Notes: generated from the letters alone by a model not told the origin. A stretch of DNA of 64,000 nucleotides from DATMRF01 sp035566435 (GCA_035566435.1 DATMRF010000047.1:82968-146967), one strand, 5' to 3'; counted from the stretch's first letter, positions 1 through 9,071 are shown. Numbers and translations: made by a program.

Positions 1-1
1 C

Positions 2-493
2 AACGAGTGCAACGTGAGGTACGACCACGCGATATTGCAACCGGAGCGCGTTCACGAATTGATTGGGCGGGTGAAAGCCGTCACTCGCGAGGGCCGGCGG
101 TTGCTGGTGGGAACGTCGTACGGCGGCGGCACGATTCCCCGGGAGAACGTGGTTCGCGCCTCGGACTTTCTGTTGATGCACGGCAACGGCGTTTCCGAGC
201 CACGACTGATCGCGCAGATGGTGCGGCAGGCGCGCGCGGTGCCCGGCTACACCCCCAAGCCGATCCTTTTCAACGAAGACGACCATTTTGATTTCGAAAA
301 AAGCGAAAACAATTTTGTGGCTGCAGTGGGCGAATATGCCTCCTGGGGTTACTTCGACCCGGGCGAGAGCAATTACGCTGACGGCTACCAGTGCCCGCCG
401 GTGAACTGGGGCATCAACACGGAGCGCAAGCGCGCGTTCTTCCGGTTGCTGGCGGAAATGACGGGAGGACCTGGCTCACCCAGTAAGCCGTGA
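2..493 (+). CDS. C-terminal part of a probable TIM-barrel glycoside hydrolase (5' end outside window)
   Basis: The reading frame is open from the first bases and begins with Asn-Glu-Cys, so the gene starts upstream of the window; a GTG at 14 is not needed as a start. About 160 residues remain. The Asn-Glu pair and a second acidic stretch FNEDDHFDF about 90 residues later resemble the acid/base (strand 4) and nucleophile (strand 7) regions of clan GH-A TIM barrels; this is inference from spacing and motif only. The neighbouring sulfatase fits a role in breaking down a sulfated polysaccharide. The end of the protein (Trp-Gly-Ile-Asn-Thr, then a Lys/Arg-rich helix) is intact. It could also be an uncharacterised non-catalytic TIM-barrel protein. 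Confidence 0.5.
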   Translation, partial: NECNVRYDHAILQPERVHELIGRVKAVTREGRRLLVGTSYGGGTIPRENVVRASDFLLMHGNGVSEPRLIAQMVRQARAVPGYTPKPILFNEDDHFDFEKSENNFVAAVGEYASWGYFDPGESNYADGYQCPPVNWGINTERKRAFFRLLAEMTGGPGSPSKP

Positions 494-538
494 TGCACCG
501 CAAGCGTGACAAAATCCTGCGCGTTCATTAGCTCGTTT

Positions 539-2245
539 ATGCTCAGATACCGTACGGTTTTGAAGGTCCTGACGGCCACGCTGCTCCCGGGCCTGGCGCT
601 GGCGTCGCGCGCTTTAGCGAGCGGCCCGCCGGCGAAGCCGAACATTGTTCTGCTCCTGGCCGACGACCTGGGTTTTTCGGATCTGGGCTGCTACGGCTCG
701 GAGATACATACACCTAACCTCGACAAACTGGCCAGCCGCGGGCTCAGGTTCACCCAGTTCTATACAACACCGCGCTGTTGTCCGACCCGAGCAGCGTTGC
801 TGACGGGTCTTTACCCGCAGCAGGCGGGGATCGGCAACATGATGGAGGACCGCGGCCTGCCCGGTTACCGCGGCGAACTCAACGACCGGTGCATCACGAT
901 TGCCGAAGAGCTTGGGCTGGCGGGTTACCACACGCTGATGGCCGGCAAATGGCACGTATGCCATATCCATTTCGACGGCAAGAAACAACTCAACTTCGAA
1001 TCCGACACCCCTTTCTGGGACACCAAAGCCAACTGGCCGCTCCAACGCGGGTTTGAGGAATATTTCGGCGCGATTCACGGTGTGGCTAGCTACTACGAGC
1101 CGTTCTCGCTGGTCCGCGGCAACACGCCGATCCGGGCCGAAGGCACGAATTTCTACTATACGGACGCCATCAGCGACGCGGCGGTGGCGGACATCCAGAA
1201 GTATGCCGGCGGCGCAAAGCCGTTCTTCCTCTACGTCGCTTTCAGCGCGCCGCACTGGCCGCTGCAAGCCCCGGGCGCGGACATTGCCAAGTACCGGCAG
1301 AAATATCTGGCGGGCTGGGACGCGATTAGAACCGACCGTTACCATCGGCAAATCGAGCTCGGTCTCATCGAGAAGACGTGGCCGATGTCGCCCCGGGACG
1401 AACGCGTGCCGGCTTGGGAAAAGGTGACTCACAAGGAATGGGAAGCCAACCGGATGGCGACGTACGCAGCGATGGTGGAACGGATGGACCGCGGCATCGG
1501 GCGCATCCTTTCCACGCTCAGGGAGAAAGGGATCGAGCAAAACACCCTGATGCTGTTCTTTTCCGATAATGGAGGCTGCGCCGAGATTATCCAGCCGGAT
1601 TGGTATGATGTGCCGAGCCGGACCCGCGATGGCCGGCCGGTGCGGGTTGGCAACGGCAATCCGGCGGTACTGGCCGGGCCCGAGGATGTTTGGCAGAGTT
1701 ACGGGGTTCCCTGGGCCAACGTGAGCGACACACCGTTCCGTCTCTATAAGCATTTCGTCCATGAGGGTGGCATCGCGACGCCGTTCATCGCGTCGTGGCC
1801 GGCGGTCATTCGCAAACAGGGCAGCATCACCCGGCAACTCGGACATGTCACTGACCTGATGGCGACCTTTGTGGAGGCTGCTGGCACGCGCCACCCCGAA
1901 TCCTACAAAGGCCACCCGATTCTGCCACTCGAAGGCAAAAGTTTGCTGCCGCTTTTTCGGGGACAAGAGCGGCCGGACCGGTCTCCGGTTTTTTGGGAGC
2001 ATGAGGGCAACCGAGCGGTGCGGCTGGGTAAATGGAAGCTGGTCTCGCGTTACCCCGGAGGGTGGGAGCTCTACGACATGAAGGCCGACCGCACCGAGTT
2101 ACATGATCTGGCGGGGGAGCATCCCGATGAGGTTGAAGAACTCTCCGGCCTCTACGAACAATGGGCTCAGCGGTGCGGAGTTGTGACTCCAGACCAACTT
2201 CCCAGGCCGAGACCGACAGTGCCCAGCCACGTGAGCGACGACTAA
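539..2245 (+). CDS. Sulfatase (arylsulfatase, S1 family)
   Basis: This 568-residue protein hydrolyses a sulfate ester, probably on a glycan, outside the cytoplasm. The N-terminus is a signal peptide (basic MLRYR, then a hydrophobic run ending ALAS near residue 27). The metal-binding pair DD is at about residues 42-43 (LLLADDLG). The formylglycine motif CPTRAALLTG begins at about residue 81, so a sulfatase-maturing enzyme must act on it. A second metal site is seen in FFSDNGG. The C-terminal subdomain (GKWKLVSRYPGGWELYDM) is typical of the family. Length is normal. I chose the ATG at 539; a GTG at 506 would only add 11 residues before the signal peptide. It follows the probable glycoside hydrolase by 45 bases and may be co-transcribed. 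Substrate cannot be read from the sequence. Confidence 0.93.
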   Translation: MLRYRTVLKVLTATLLPGLALASRALASGPPAKPNIVLLLADDLGFSDLGCYGSEIHTPNLDKLASRGLRFTQFYTTPRCCPTRAALLTGLYPQQAGIGNMMEDRGLPGYRGELNDRCITIAEELGLAGYHTLMAGKWHVCHIHFDGKKQLNFESDTPFWDTKANWPLQRGFEEYFGAIHGVASYYEPFSLVRGNTPIRAEGTNFYYTDAISDAAVADIQKYAGGAKPFFLYVAFSAPHWPLQAPGADIAKYRQKYLAGWDAIRTDRYHRQIELGLIEKTWPMSPRDERVPAWEKVTHKEWEANRMATYAAMVERMDRGIGRILSTLREKGIEQNTLMLFFSDNGGCAEIIQPDWYDVPSRTRDGRPVRVGNGNPAVLAGPEDVWQSYGVPWANVSDTPFRLYKHFVHEGGIATPFIASWPAVIRKQGSITRQLGHVTDLMATFVEAAGTRHPESYKGHPILPLEGKSLLPLFRGQERPDRSPVFWEHEGNRAVRLGKWKLVSRYPGGWELYDMKADRTELHDLAGEHPDEVEELSGLYEQWAQRCGVVTPDQLPRPRPTVPSHVSDD

Positions 2246-2323
2246 AGTTTGAGCGCGCTCGGGGTTCGGTATTGCCATGGGGGCGCAATTCGAAGTGACG
2301 GACGAGGATAGGGCGAAAAGGCC

Positions 2324-2466
2324 AAAGCGGCAGAGGGCTGCCGCACTCCAAAACGCTGTCGCGCGGTAGTGGAGCGCAAACCCTCCGCAAGGTCTTGGAG
2401 AGAGGAGTATTCAGCGCGGGCGGGCGGCACGAGAGGAAAAGCGGCAGAGGAGAGCCGCACCAAAAC
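2324..2466 (+). repeat. Two copies of an interspersed GCGGCAG palindromic repeat
   Basis: The 317-base gap after the sulfatase has no gene. It holds two copies of a motif beginning AAAGCGGCAGAG, followed by a complementary GCCGC arm and CC(A)AAAAC, at 2324-2354 and 2437-2466. Each can fold as a short GCGGCAG/CTGCCGC-type hairpin. Related copies lie at 30227-30263 and, inverted, at 30297-30326. I believe such units are common in verrucomicrobial spacers, but no count was made. Confidence 0.75.
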
Positions 2467-2562
2467 CTTCGGGCAGACCACTGGCGCAGAAACTGCCCGC
2501 CAGCTTTCGTCACACCTCCCATCGGTGGCGATTGATTTCTTTTTTCAGTCTGGCAGATTGTG

Positions 2563-2943
2563 ATGATGAACAAGCCGTATGCCCTGCCCGTTCGGGCCTT
2601 AGCCTGGCTGTTGCTGGCGGTTTTGTTCATGCTGAATCCAGGATGCGCGTCCACGCCTAAGCCGGATTGGAATCAACGCGTGGGGAATTACACGTTTGAC
2701 GACGCAGTGCGCGAGCTCGGGCCGCCGACCGCCTCCACGCAGCTCCAGGACGGCACAACGGTGTCGGAATGGTTTTTGAAATACGGCGCGCAGATTTCCT
2801 TCGGACTCGGCACTAGTGCTTACAACGGTGGCGGTGCGGTAGGCGTCGGACAAACGATCAGCCCACCGCCGAAGGCGCATTTTCTGCGACTGACTTTCGG
2901 TCCCGATAGAAAGCTCCAGCGCTGGGAGAAAGTTACGCGCTGA
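2563..2943 (+). CDS. Small lipoprotein of unknown function
   Basis: A short protein of about 126 residues. The first 28 residues form a lipoprotein-type signal with a hydrophobic stretch (LAWLLLAVLFML) ending in NPGCAS; the cysteine is the likely lipidation site although the -3 to -1 residues are not the classical Leu-Ala-Gly. The mature part resembles small outer-membrane lipoproteins that carry a 'DDAVRELGPP' stretch and a tail of paired hydrophobic and charged residues (LRLTFGPDRKLQRWEKV). The gene lies alone between the sulfatase and a VOC gene. GTG at 2560 and ATG at 2566 are alternative starts. Function unknown. Confidence 0.7.
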   Translation: MMNKPYALPVRALAWLLLAVLFMLNPGCASTPKPDWNQRVGNYTFDDAVRELGPPTASTQLQDGTTVSEWFLKYGAQISFGLGTSAYNGGGAVGVGQTISPPPKAHFLRLTFGPDRKLQRWEKVTR

Positions 2944-2965
2944 ACGTTTATTCCCTGAGCCTGAA

Positions 2966-3352
2966 ATGAACTTGTCAAATGCGACGGTTGCTCAAGTCAT
3001 GATTCCGGTCGAAGACTTCGACCGAGGCACTTCGTTTTATCGGGATATCCTTGGCATCCCGTTCCTCTTCAAAGCCCCGCCACAGATGGCCTTTTTCATG
3101 TGCGGGCCGGTGCGCCTGCTGGTCGGCGTGTTGCCCCCGGGTCAGCGGGCACAGCGTGGTGGCGCCATCTACTTCCAAGTGCCCGATATCCAGGACGTCT
3201 TCGCATCGCTCAAGGCCAAGGGCGTTGAGTTCCGGGCAGAACCTCATGTGATTAATCGCGGTCCAAGGTCGGAACTCTGGCTCGCCGAGTTCAAAGATCC
3301 GGATGGGAATCAGTTGGCATTAATGTCGGAGGTTCCAATTGCGACGGTTTGA
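2966..3352 (+). CDS. VOC superfamily (glyoxalase/dioxygenase-like) protein
   Basis: This 128-residue protein has the paired beta-alpha-beta-beta-beta layout of the vicinal oxygen chelate fold. The first half starts with VAQVMIPVEDFDRGTSFYRDILG, and the second half ends with the characteristic FKDPDGNQLALMSE, whose glutamate is often a metal ligand. The substrate cannot be predicted, since the family includes glyoxalases, dioxygenases and resistance proteins. Its stop overlaps the TTG start of the next gene, which suggests translational coupling. Confidence 0.85.
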   Translation: MNLSNATVAQVMIPVEDFDRGTSFYRDILGIPFLFKAPPQMAFFMCGPVRLLVGVLPPGQRAQRGGAIYFQVPDIQDVFASLKAKGVEFRAEPHVINRGPRSELWLAEFKDPDGNQLALMSEVPIATV

Positions 3353-5324
3353 GCTCGAGCGCAGCCATGGGCCAACATGGCGCCGCGGAGCGCCCTGGGC
3401 ACTTTTCTGCTCGGGCATCGTCCTTTGGGCACTGACCCGAATCATGGCGGGGACTGCCCCGGTCACAGATGATTGGCCTTGTTACGGCCGTGACCCCGGC
3501 GGCATGCGCTACTCGCCGCTGGACGGGATCAATCGCGAGAACGTGGCGCGGCTCAAGGTCGCCTGGGTGTTTCATACCGGCGATATCTCGGATGGCAAGG
3601 GCCGCCGGAAACGAAGCGGGTTCGAGACCACGCCGATCCTGGTGGATGGCACTCTTTACCTCACGACACCATTCAACCGCGTGATCGCGCTAGACCCGGA
3701 AACGGGCAGGCAGCGCTGGGTGCACGATCCGAAGACTGAACTGACTTGGAACTACGGCGACGGTCTCATTAATCGCGGCGTGGCGTTCTGGCGCGACACC
3801 TCGAAAGCCGCCGGGCCCGGCCGGCGCCGTATCTTTGAAGCGACCCTGGATGCCCGGCTCATCGCCCTCGACGCCGATACGGGAGCTCCATGCGGCGATT
3901 TCGGAAAGCACGGCGAGGTGAGCCTCAGGAACGTCGCGCGTTACATCCGGGGCCAGTATCACATGACCTCGCCGCCGGCAGTGATTGACGATGCGGTGAT
4001 CGTGGGTTCGGCGATTGACGATAACAGCCGGGTGGACATGCCCAGCGGAGTGGTTCGCGCCTTCGACGCGCGTTCTGGCGCCCTGCGCTGGAGCTGGGAA
4101 CCTATCCCTCCCAACAGGCCGAACGCGTCTGGAGATGCTTCCGGGAAAACCTGGCAGACCGGCGCTGCCAACGCGTGGTCGATCATGGCGGTGGACCCCG
4201 AACGGCACCTGGTTTTCGTTCCGACGGGGAGCGCCAGTCCCGACTACTATGGCGGGTTGCGACCTGGGGAAAACCGTTGGGCGAACTCGATCGTCGCTTT
4301 GCGGTCGCAAACCGGCGAGTTCGCCTGGGGTTTCCAACTCGTCCACCACGACCTGTGGGATTATGACTGCGCTTCGCCGCCGTTGCTGGCCACGGTCCAA
4401 CACGAGGGACGCCAAGTGCCGGTGGTCATCCAGGGCAACAAAACCGGCATGCTCTACGTTTTGGACCGCGAGACCGGGAAGCCGGTTTTTCCGGTGGAGG
4501 AGCAGCCGGTGCCGCAAAGTGACGTGCCGGGTGAGGTCACTTCGCCCACCCAGCCTTTCCCATTGGCGCCCCCGGCGCTGGTCCCGCAAAGCTTCGCGCT
4601 AAGCAATGCGTGGGCAGTGAATGATGCCGGACGCGAGGACTGCCTGGCGCGCCTTCGAACGCTGCGCAATGAGGGCATCTTCACACCGCCCAGCCTCCAG
4701 GGCTCGCTGGTGGTTCCCGGAAACGTCGGGGGCATGAACTGGAGTGGGTATGCTTTCGACCCCACCCGGAACCTGCTCGTGGTCAACGTCAATAACCTGC
4801 CGGCAAAGGTCAGGCTTGTTGCACGCGCAGAGTTCGTGGATGCGAGGAACCGGACCGAACGTGGCGAATACACCGAGCAAGACGGTTGCCCGTACGCTTT
4901 GTTTCGGAATTTTCTGCAGGCGAATTCAAATTTGCCCTGCGGCCCGCCGCCCTGGGGAATGATCGCCGCAGTGGACCTTGTGGGGGGAAAAATCCGGTGG
5001 CAGGTCCCGCTCGGCGAGATGGGGGCCCTGACCCGCGACGAAACAGCCGTCCCGCCTGGGTCCATCAGTCTCGGCGGGCCGATTATCACCGGCGGCGGAC
5101 TGGTGTTTATCGCCGGAACAATCGATCCATTCATCCGAGCGTTTGACATCGAAACTGGCAAGGAACTATGGAAAGCCCAACTGCCCGCCAGTGGGGCCGC
5201 GACGCCGATGACGTATCGTACCACCGCCGGCGGTCGGCAATTCCTCGTAATTGCCGCCGGCGGCCACGCGAAGGTCACCGAGGAATCCCAGAGCGATGCG
5301 CTGGTGGCGTTCGCGCTGCCGTAG
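3339..5324 (+). CDS. PQQ-dependent dehydrogenase, periplasmic quinoprotein
   Basis: The protein (up to 661 residues) is an eight-bladed propeller of the quinoprotein alcohol/glucose dehydrogenase class, which oxidises sugars or alcohols in the periplasm and passes electrons to quinone or cytochrome. A hydrophobic N-terminal segment (WALFCSGIVLWALTRIMAG) is a signal peptide or anchor. The opening DDWPCYGRDPGGMRYSPL and repeated blade motifs such as LDPETGRQRWVHDP and FDIETGKELWKAQL are typical. There is no CxxCH haem motif, so it is not a quinohaemoprotein. The TTG start at 3339 overlaps the VOC gene by 14 bases and keeps the signal peptide; ATG at 3444 would remove it. No PQQ synthesis genes are in the window. 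Confidence 0.88.
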   Translation: MRRFELERSHGPTWRRGAPWALFCSGIVLWALTRIMAGTAPVTDDWPCYGRDPGGMRYSPLDGINRENVARLKVAWVFHTGDISDGKGRRKRSGFETTPILVDGTLYLTTPFNRVIALDPETGRQRWVHDPKTELTWNYGDGLINRGVAFWRDTSKAAGPGRRRIFEATLDARLIALDADTGAPCGDFGKHGEVSLRNVARYIRGQYHMTSPPAVIDDAVIVGSAIDDNSRVDMPSGVVRAFDARSGALRWSWEPIPPNRPNASGDASGKTWQTGAANAWSIMAVDPERHLVFVPTGSASPDYYGGLRPGENRWANSIVALRSQTGEFAWGFQLVHHDLWDYDCASPPLLATVQHEGRQVPVVIQGNKTGMLYVLDRETGKPVFPVEEQPVPQSDVPGEVTSPTQPFPLAPPALVPQSFALSNAWAVNDAGREDCLARLRTLRNEGIFTPPSLQGSLVVPGNVGGMNWSGYAFDPTRNLLVVNVNNLPAKVRLVARAEFVDARNRTERGEYTEQDGCPYALFRNFLQANSNLPCGPPPWGMIAAVDLVGGKIRWQVPLGEMGALTRDETAVPPGSISLGGPIITGGGLVFIAGTIDPFIRAFDIETGKELWKAQLPASGAATPMTYRTTAGGRQFLVIAAGGHAKVTEESQSDALVAFALP

Positions 5325-5705
5325 CCGGAACGATGCAAACAGCTCTTAACGCAAAGACGCAGCGCAGCGGAGCCGCAACCAAATCCGCCGAAAAGATAAA
5401 CCGCCGAGCCGCGATGAGCGCAGAGAAGCCAAACACTTACGATTAGAAGAATCTTGCTCGAATTGCTCCATGCTTGGGGAGAGTACTGCAGAGACGCAGA
5501 GGCGCAAAGTCCAGTTTGGAGTTTTTCACCACGGATTGCACGGATTCCAGGGATAAACAAAAGGAATTAGAGACTCCTGACGTCGTCTCCTACAGCGACT
5601 TGGAGAAGTTTGTCGCTCGCCGTGCGTTCGCAGATTCAACTTGCCCCGATTTTGCGCGCTGATTAGGTTGTTTAGGCAAAGTACTGCCCGGTTTTGACCG
5701 ACCCT
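5325..5705. repeat. Non-coding gap with degenerate interspersed repeats
   Basis: No credible gene is present. The stretch holds fragments of repeats: AACGCAAAGACGCAGCG at about 5349 and a second GCAGAGACGCAGAGGCGCAAAG at about 5488-5509, then CCACGGATTGCACGGATT at about 5529-5546, and a GACTCCTGACGTCGTCTC stretch near 5572-5589. These are separate short families, not one array. The gap lies where nuoA would be expected at the head of the nuo operon. No convincing promoter was found. Confidence 0.6.
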
Positions 5706-6215
5706 ATGCACGCACAAACAGAAATCGGCTATAACTCGAAGGTCGAGGGGGATGTAGTCGTCACCCGGCTGGATGCGGCCATCAACTGGTTCCGCAAGAA
5801 TTCGCTTTGGCCGATGCCGATGGGGCTGGCTTGCTGCGCCATCGAGCTGATGGCCACCGGGGCAAGCCGGTTCGACATTTCGCGGTTCGGGGCCGAGGTG
5901 ATGCGTTTTTCGCCAAGACAATCGGACGTAATGATTGTGGCTGGCACGGTCACCTACAAGATGGCGCTGGCGGTCAAACGAATTTACGACCAGATGGCGG
6001 AGCCCAAGTGGGTGATTGCCATGGGCGCCTGCGCCTCGACGGGCGGGATGTATCGCAGCTACGCAGTCTTGCAGGGGGTGGACCACATCCTGCCGGTGGA
6101 TGTCTATATCGCCGGCTGCCCGCCCCGCCCTGAAGCCCTGCTTGATGCTTTGATTAAGCTCCAAAACAAGGTCGCCAAAGAGCCGGTGCTCGCAACGTGG
6201 AAAAAAGTGGCCTGA
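5706..6215 (+). CDS. nuoB: NADH-quinone oxidoreductase subunit B
   Basis: The 169-residue protein carries iron-sulfur cluster N2, the last electron carrier before quinone, in the peripheral arm of complex I. Ligand cysteines are visible at residues 43-44 (LACCAIELM), 109 (MGACAS) and 138 (AGCPPRP), all in their normal contexts. Length is typical. ATG at 5706 is preferred over an upstream TTG at 5694. It is the first gene of the nuo run here; nuoA, which normally precedes it, is missing. It overlaps nuoC by 19 bases. Confidence 0.97.
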   Translation: MHAQTEIGYNSKVEGDVVVTRLDAAINWFRKNSLWPMPMGLACCAIELMATGASRFDISRFGAEVMRFSPRQSDVMIVAGTVTYKMALAVKRIYDQMAEPKWVIAMGACASTGGMYRSYAVLQGVDHILPVDVYIAGCPPRPEALLDALIKLQNKVAKEPVLATWKKVA

Positions 6216-6925
6216 TCTCACTCTTAACCCTCACCCCAGTGACGGCTCTCGAACTCGCCCAAAGCCTGAAGGCCAAGTTCAGCGACGTGGTCTCCGACCC
6301 CGCTGAATTCCGCGGCGAGCTGACGCTGAAGATTTCCGACGCGGAGCGGTTGCCGGGGATTTGCGCGGTGGCGAAGAAAGACCTGGGATTTGATTACCTG
6401 GTGGATATCACGAGCATTGACAACTACGGTGACGACCCACGTTTTACCCTGGTTTACCATCTGTACGGATACGGCCATGGGCGGTATCTGCGCCTGAAGG
6501 CAGACGTCAGCGAGGAAAAAGGCGAGGCGCCGACCGTCACCGGGGTGTGGCGCACTGCCGATTGGCACGAGCGGGAGATTTACGATATGATGGGCGTCCG
6601 GTTTCGCGGCCATCCTGACTTGCGCCGCATCATCATGTGGCCGGGTTATCCCTATTACCCACTACGGAAGGATTTTCCTCTGGCCGGCCGGCAGAGCGAC
6701 GCGCCCGAGGTGGCCTTTTCCGAACCGGCGCCTCTGGCCGGCGGACCTTTTGTCACGATTGCCGGAGGGAAGGACACCATTTCACGCGAGCCGCGCGTGC
6801 GGATTCCCGAGACGGACGCTATCGAGATGAACGCGCGCGTTGAGCGGCGGCAAGACCTCAAAGGCGCTCGCGGGCAGGCGCATGGGCCAGGGCCGATCGA
6901 CAAGGGCCGGAAAGGGGCGGGCTAA
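6197..6925 (+). CDS. nuoC: NADH-quinone oxidoreductase subunit C
   Basis: The 242-residue protein is the 30-kDa peripheral-arm subunit of complex I. It contains the conserved core DWHEREIYDMMGVRFRGHPDLRRI (cited in part: WHEREIYDMMGV) and the following YPLRKDFPL motif. NuoC and NuoD are separate genes here, not fused as in E. coli. The GTG at 6197 overlaps the end of nuoB. The last ~70 residues after the DFPL motif are basic and poorly conserved. nuoD follows directly (TAA then ATG). Confidence 0.95.
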   Translation: MEKSGLISLLTLTPVTALELAQSLKAKFSDVVSDPAEFRGELTLKISDAERLPGICAVAKKDLGFDYLVDITSIDNYGDDPRFTLVYHLYGYGHGRYLRLKADVSEEKGEAPTVTGVWRTADWHEREIYDMMGVRFRGHPDLRRIIMWPGYPYYPLRKDFPLAGRQSDAPEVAFSEPAPLAGGPFVTIAGGKDTISREPRVRIPETDAIEMNARVERRQDLKGARGQAHGPGPIDKGRKGAG

Positions 6926-8173
6926 ATGGCCGAGCTGCGCGAAATCGAGTTGCCGGATGCCGGGGCGCGGATCGCGCAGGCGGAGGAGCTGCAGGATTTG
7001 CACGGCGAGAAGATGGTCCTGAACATGGGGCCTTCTCATCCGGCCACCCACGGAGTGCTGCGAATTGTGCTTGAGCTCGATGGTGAGATTATCACCAAGG
7101 CAACGCCCGAAATCGGGTATCTGCACCGCGGCGACGAAAAGATCGCCGAAAACATGACCTTCACCCAGTTCATTCCGTACACGGATCGACTGGATTACCT
7201 CGCGCCGCTGGCCAACAACGTCGCTTACGTCATGGCGGTCGAGAAGCTGATGGGCATCAGTCAGCAGGTGCCGCCACGCTGCCAATTCATCAGGGTAATC
7301 TGTGCCGAGCTGGCGCGGGTTTCGTCGCACTTGCTGGGGCTGGGTTCCTACGCGATGGACGTCGGCGCGATGACCGTGTTCCTGCACACGTTCACCGAGC
7401 GGGAGAAGATCTACAACCTGTGCGAATCGCTGACCGGCGCGCGCTTTACGACCAGCTACACGCGGATTGGCGGGCTGGCGCGGGATTTGCCGCCCGGCTG
7501 GACCGACCAGCTCCGCAAGTTCTGCAACGAGGTCGTGGTCGATTTGGACGAGACCGAGACCCTGCTTACGCGGAACCGGATTTTCGTGGACCGGACGCAA
7601 GGCGTCGGGGTGATTTCCGGGGAAGAGGCAATTGATTACGGGTTGAGCGGCCCGAACCTGCGCGGCAGCGGCATCGAACACGACCTCCGCAAGGCCCAGC
7701 CGTACTTGGTTTATGACCAGTTGGAGTTTGAGGTGCCGGTTGGCACGGCGGGTGACTGCTACGACCGGTACCTGCTGCGCATCGAGGAGATGCGCCAGAG
7801 CGTGAGGCTGCTCCACCAGTGCCTGGACAAGCTTCCAGGAGGCCCGGTGAACGTGCCGGACGGCAAAATCGTCCTGCCGCCCAAAGACCGGGTCCTCACG
7901 AAGATGGAGGAACTGATCCATCATTTCATCAACGTGACGCAGGGGGTGAACGCGCCGGCTGGGGAAATTTATTTCGGGCATGAAAACCCCAAGGGCGAAC
8001 TGGGTTTTTACATCAACAGCAAGGGCGGCGGCACACCGTACCGGTTGAAAATCCGCTCGCCGTCGTTCGTCAATCTGAGCATTTTACCGAAACTGCTGCC
8101 AGGCCACATGGTCAGTGACGTGGTGGCGATCCTGGGCTCGTTCGATTTTGTGATGGGAGAGTGTGACCGATGA
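6926..8173 (+). CDS. nuoD: NADH-quinone oxidoreductase subunit D
   Basis: The 415-residue 49-kDa subunit forms the quinone-binding cavity together with NuoB. Family marks are NMGPSHPATHGVLR near residue 32, the ETGYLHRG-like EIGYLHRGDEK, and the C-terminal IKSPSF-like region (LKIRSPSFVNL) leading to VVAILGSFDFVMGECDR. The C-terminal Asp-Arg is as in typical homologues. It starts immediately after nuoC and its stop overlaps the nuoE start (ATGA), so the genes are translationally coupled. Confidence 0.97.
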   Translation: MAELREIELPDAGARIAQAEELQDLHGEKMVLNMGPSHPATHGVLRIVLELDGEIITKATPEIGYLHRGDEKIAENMTFTQFIPYTDRLDYLAPLANNVAYVMAVEKLMGISQQVPPRCQFIRVICAELARVSSHLLGLGSYAMDVGAMTVFLHTFTEREKIYNLCESLTGARFTTSYTRIGGLARDLPPGWTDQLRKFCNEVVVDLDETETLLTRNRIFVDRTQGVGVISGEEAIDYGLSGPNLRGSGIEHDLRKAQPYLVYDQLEFEVPVGTAGDCYDRYLLRIEEMRQSVRLLHQCLDKLPGGPVNVPDGKIVLPPKDRVLTKMEELIHHFINVTQGVNAPAGEIYFGHENPKGELGFYINSKGGGTPYRLKIRSPSFVNLSILPKLLPGHMVSDVVAILGSFDFVMGECDR

Positions 8174-8703
8174 GCGCCACCAACACACAGCTCATCCCCA
8201 ACCAGCTACAGGAGCAGCCGGATTTCGCAGTGCTGGGCGAACTAGGGACGCAAATCGACGAGTTGATTACGCATTACCCGAAGAAACGCAGCGCGTCGCT
8301 GATGCTGCTGCACGCGGTGCAGGCGCGGTTCGGGTATATCTCGCGGCCGGCGGTCGAGTGGATTGCGGCAAAACTGGAACTTCAGCCCATCAACGTTTAC
8401 GAGTTGGTGACCTTCTATCCGATGTTTCAGCAGAAGCCGGTGGGCAAGTACCATTTCAAGGTTTGCCGCGCTTTGAGCTGCGCCCTGGGCGGCTCGTACG
8501 AGCTGCACGAACATTTCTGCACAAAGCTGGGCTTGGACCCGCGCGCCCACGGACCCCAGGCGACGAGGGACGGAAAGTTCACGGTCGAATTCGTCGAATG
8601 CCTCGCGAGTTGCGGCACCGCGCCGGTGATGATGTGCAACGACGCGTTCTATGAAGGGGTGTCGGAGCAAAAGGCGGATGAAATTCTCGGGGAGTGCAGG
8701 TAA
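8170..8703 (+). CDS. nuoE: NADH-quinone oxidoreductase subunit E
   Basis: The 177-residue, thioredoxin-like subunit holds a [2Fe-2S] cluster in the NADH-oxidising module. The four ligands are C99, C104 (Cys-x4-Cys) and C144, C148 (CLASC). Length is normal. Start overlaps nuoD by 4 bases. It would partner NuoF, but unlike usual operons nuoF does not follow directly: a small ORF and an antisense tRNA gene lie between them. Confidence 0.96.
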   Translation: MSATNTQLIPNQLQEQPDFAVLGELGTQIDELITHYPKKRSASLMLLHAVQARFGYISRPAVEWIAAKLELQPINVYELVTFYPMFQQKPVGKYHFKVCRALSCALGGSYELHEHFCTKLGLDPRAHGPQATRDGKFTVEFVECLASCGTAPVMMCNDAFYEGVSEQKADEILGECR

Positions 8704-8737
8704 GCGTTGCCTTCGCCCAAAAAAAGGAAACACGCAT

Positions 8738-8929
8738 ATGATGAAGGACTGGCCAAAGGTGTACCGAAAACTCAAGCGGATGCGGGGCTTAGACGAGCAC
8801 GAAAAGGTGCTCTACGCGCGGAGTCTGGCAGCAAACCCCGACGAGCGCTGGGAGACGAACGTCACATTCCTCCGCTCGCTAGGCTTATGGGGGCGCTCGG
8901 CGTTTGGGGGGAACAGGAGAAGGAAATGA
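8738..8929 (+). CDS. Small hypothetical protein inside the nuo operon
   Basis: This 63-residue ORF begins ATGATG 34 bases after nuoE and is preceded by AAAAGGAAA at good spacing, which supports translation. The product is basic, with a helical start (WPKVYRKLKRMRGLDEHEKV) and a tail ERWETNVTFLRSLGLWG. The 'ERW..N..FLRSLG' pattern reminds me of small proteins encoded near bacterial nucleotidyltransferase-type toxins, but this is memory and not proof. It does not resemble any complex I subunit. It sits directly beside the antisense tRNA-Gln gene, so it may be an inserted accessory gene. Confidence 0.5.
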   Translation: MMKDWPKVYRKLKRMRGLDEHEKVLYARSLAANPDERWETNVTFLRSLGLWGRSAFGGNRRRK

Positions 8930-8931
8930 TT

Positions 8932-9005
8932 TGGCTGCCCGACATGGATTTGAACCATGACAAACAGATCCAGAGTCTGCTGTGCTACCGTTACACCATC
9001 GGGCA
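8932..9005 (-). tRNA. tRNA-Gln (anticodon CUG), antisense within nuo operon
   Basis: On the minus strand all cloverleaf parts can be paired. The acceptor stem is TGCCCGA (9005-8999) with TCGGGCA (8942-8936), with G as discriminator and an encoded CCA at 8934-8932. The anticodon stem is GCAGA/TCTGT around the loop CTCTGGA, giving anticodon CTG (Gln). The T arm is CATGG-TTCAAAT-CCATG. The D arm is short, with GTGTAACGGTAGCAC. It lies between nuoE and nuoF and points against the operon. Confidence 0.95.
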
Positions 9006-9053
9006 AACGAGCGCTCTTAAGGTAGGAGTTCCGCCAGCGGAGTCAAGGATCGG

Positions 9054-9071
9054 CGTTAAAACGTTTTAACG
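9054..9071. repeat. Perfect 18-bp TTTTAACG palindrome before nuoF
   Basis: CGTTAAAACGTTTTAACG reads the same on both strands and ends 9 bases before the nuoF start. It belongs to the family of TTTTAACG-rich spacers also seen before nuoK, between tdh and kbl, and between kdsB and pyrG. Confidence 0.7.

Noticed and set aside
614..2002. Minus-strand ORF (462 codons) across the sulfatase
   Set aside because: Shadow; the plus strand has the sulfatase motifs.
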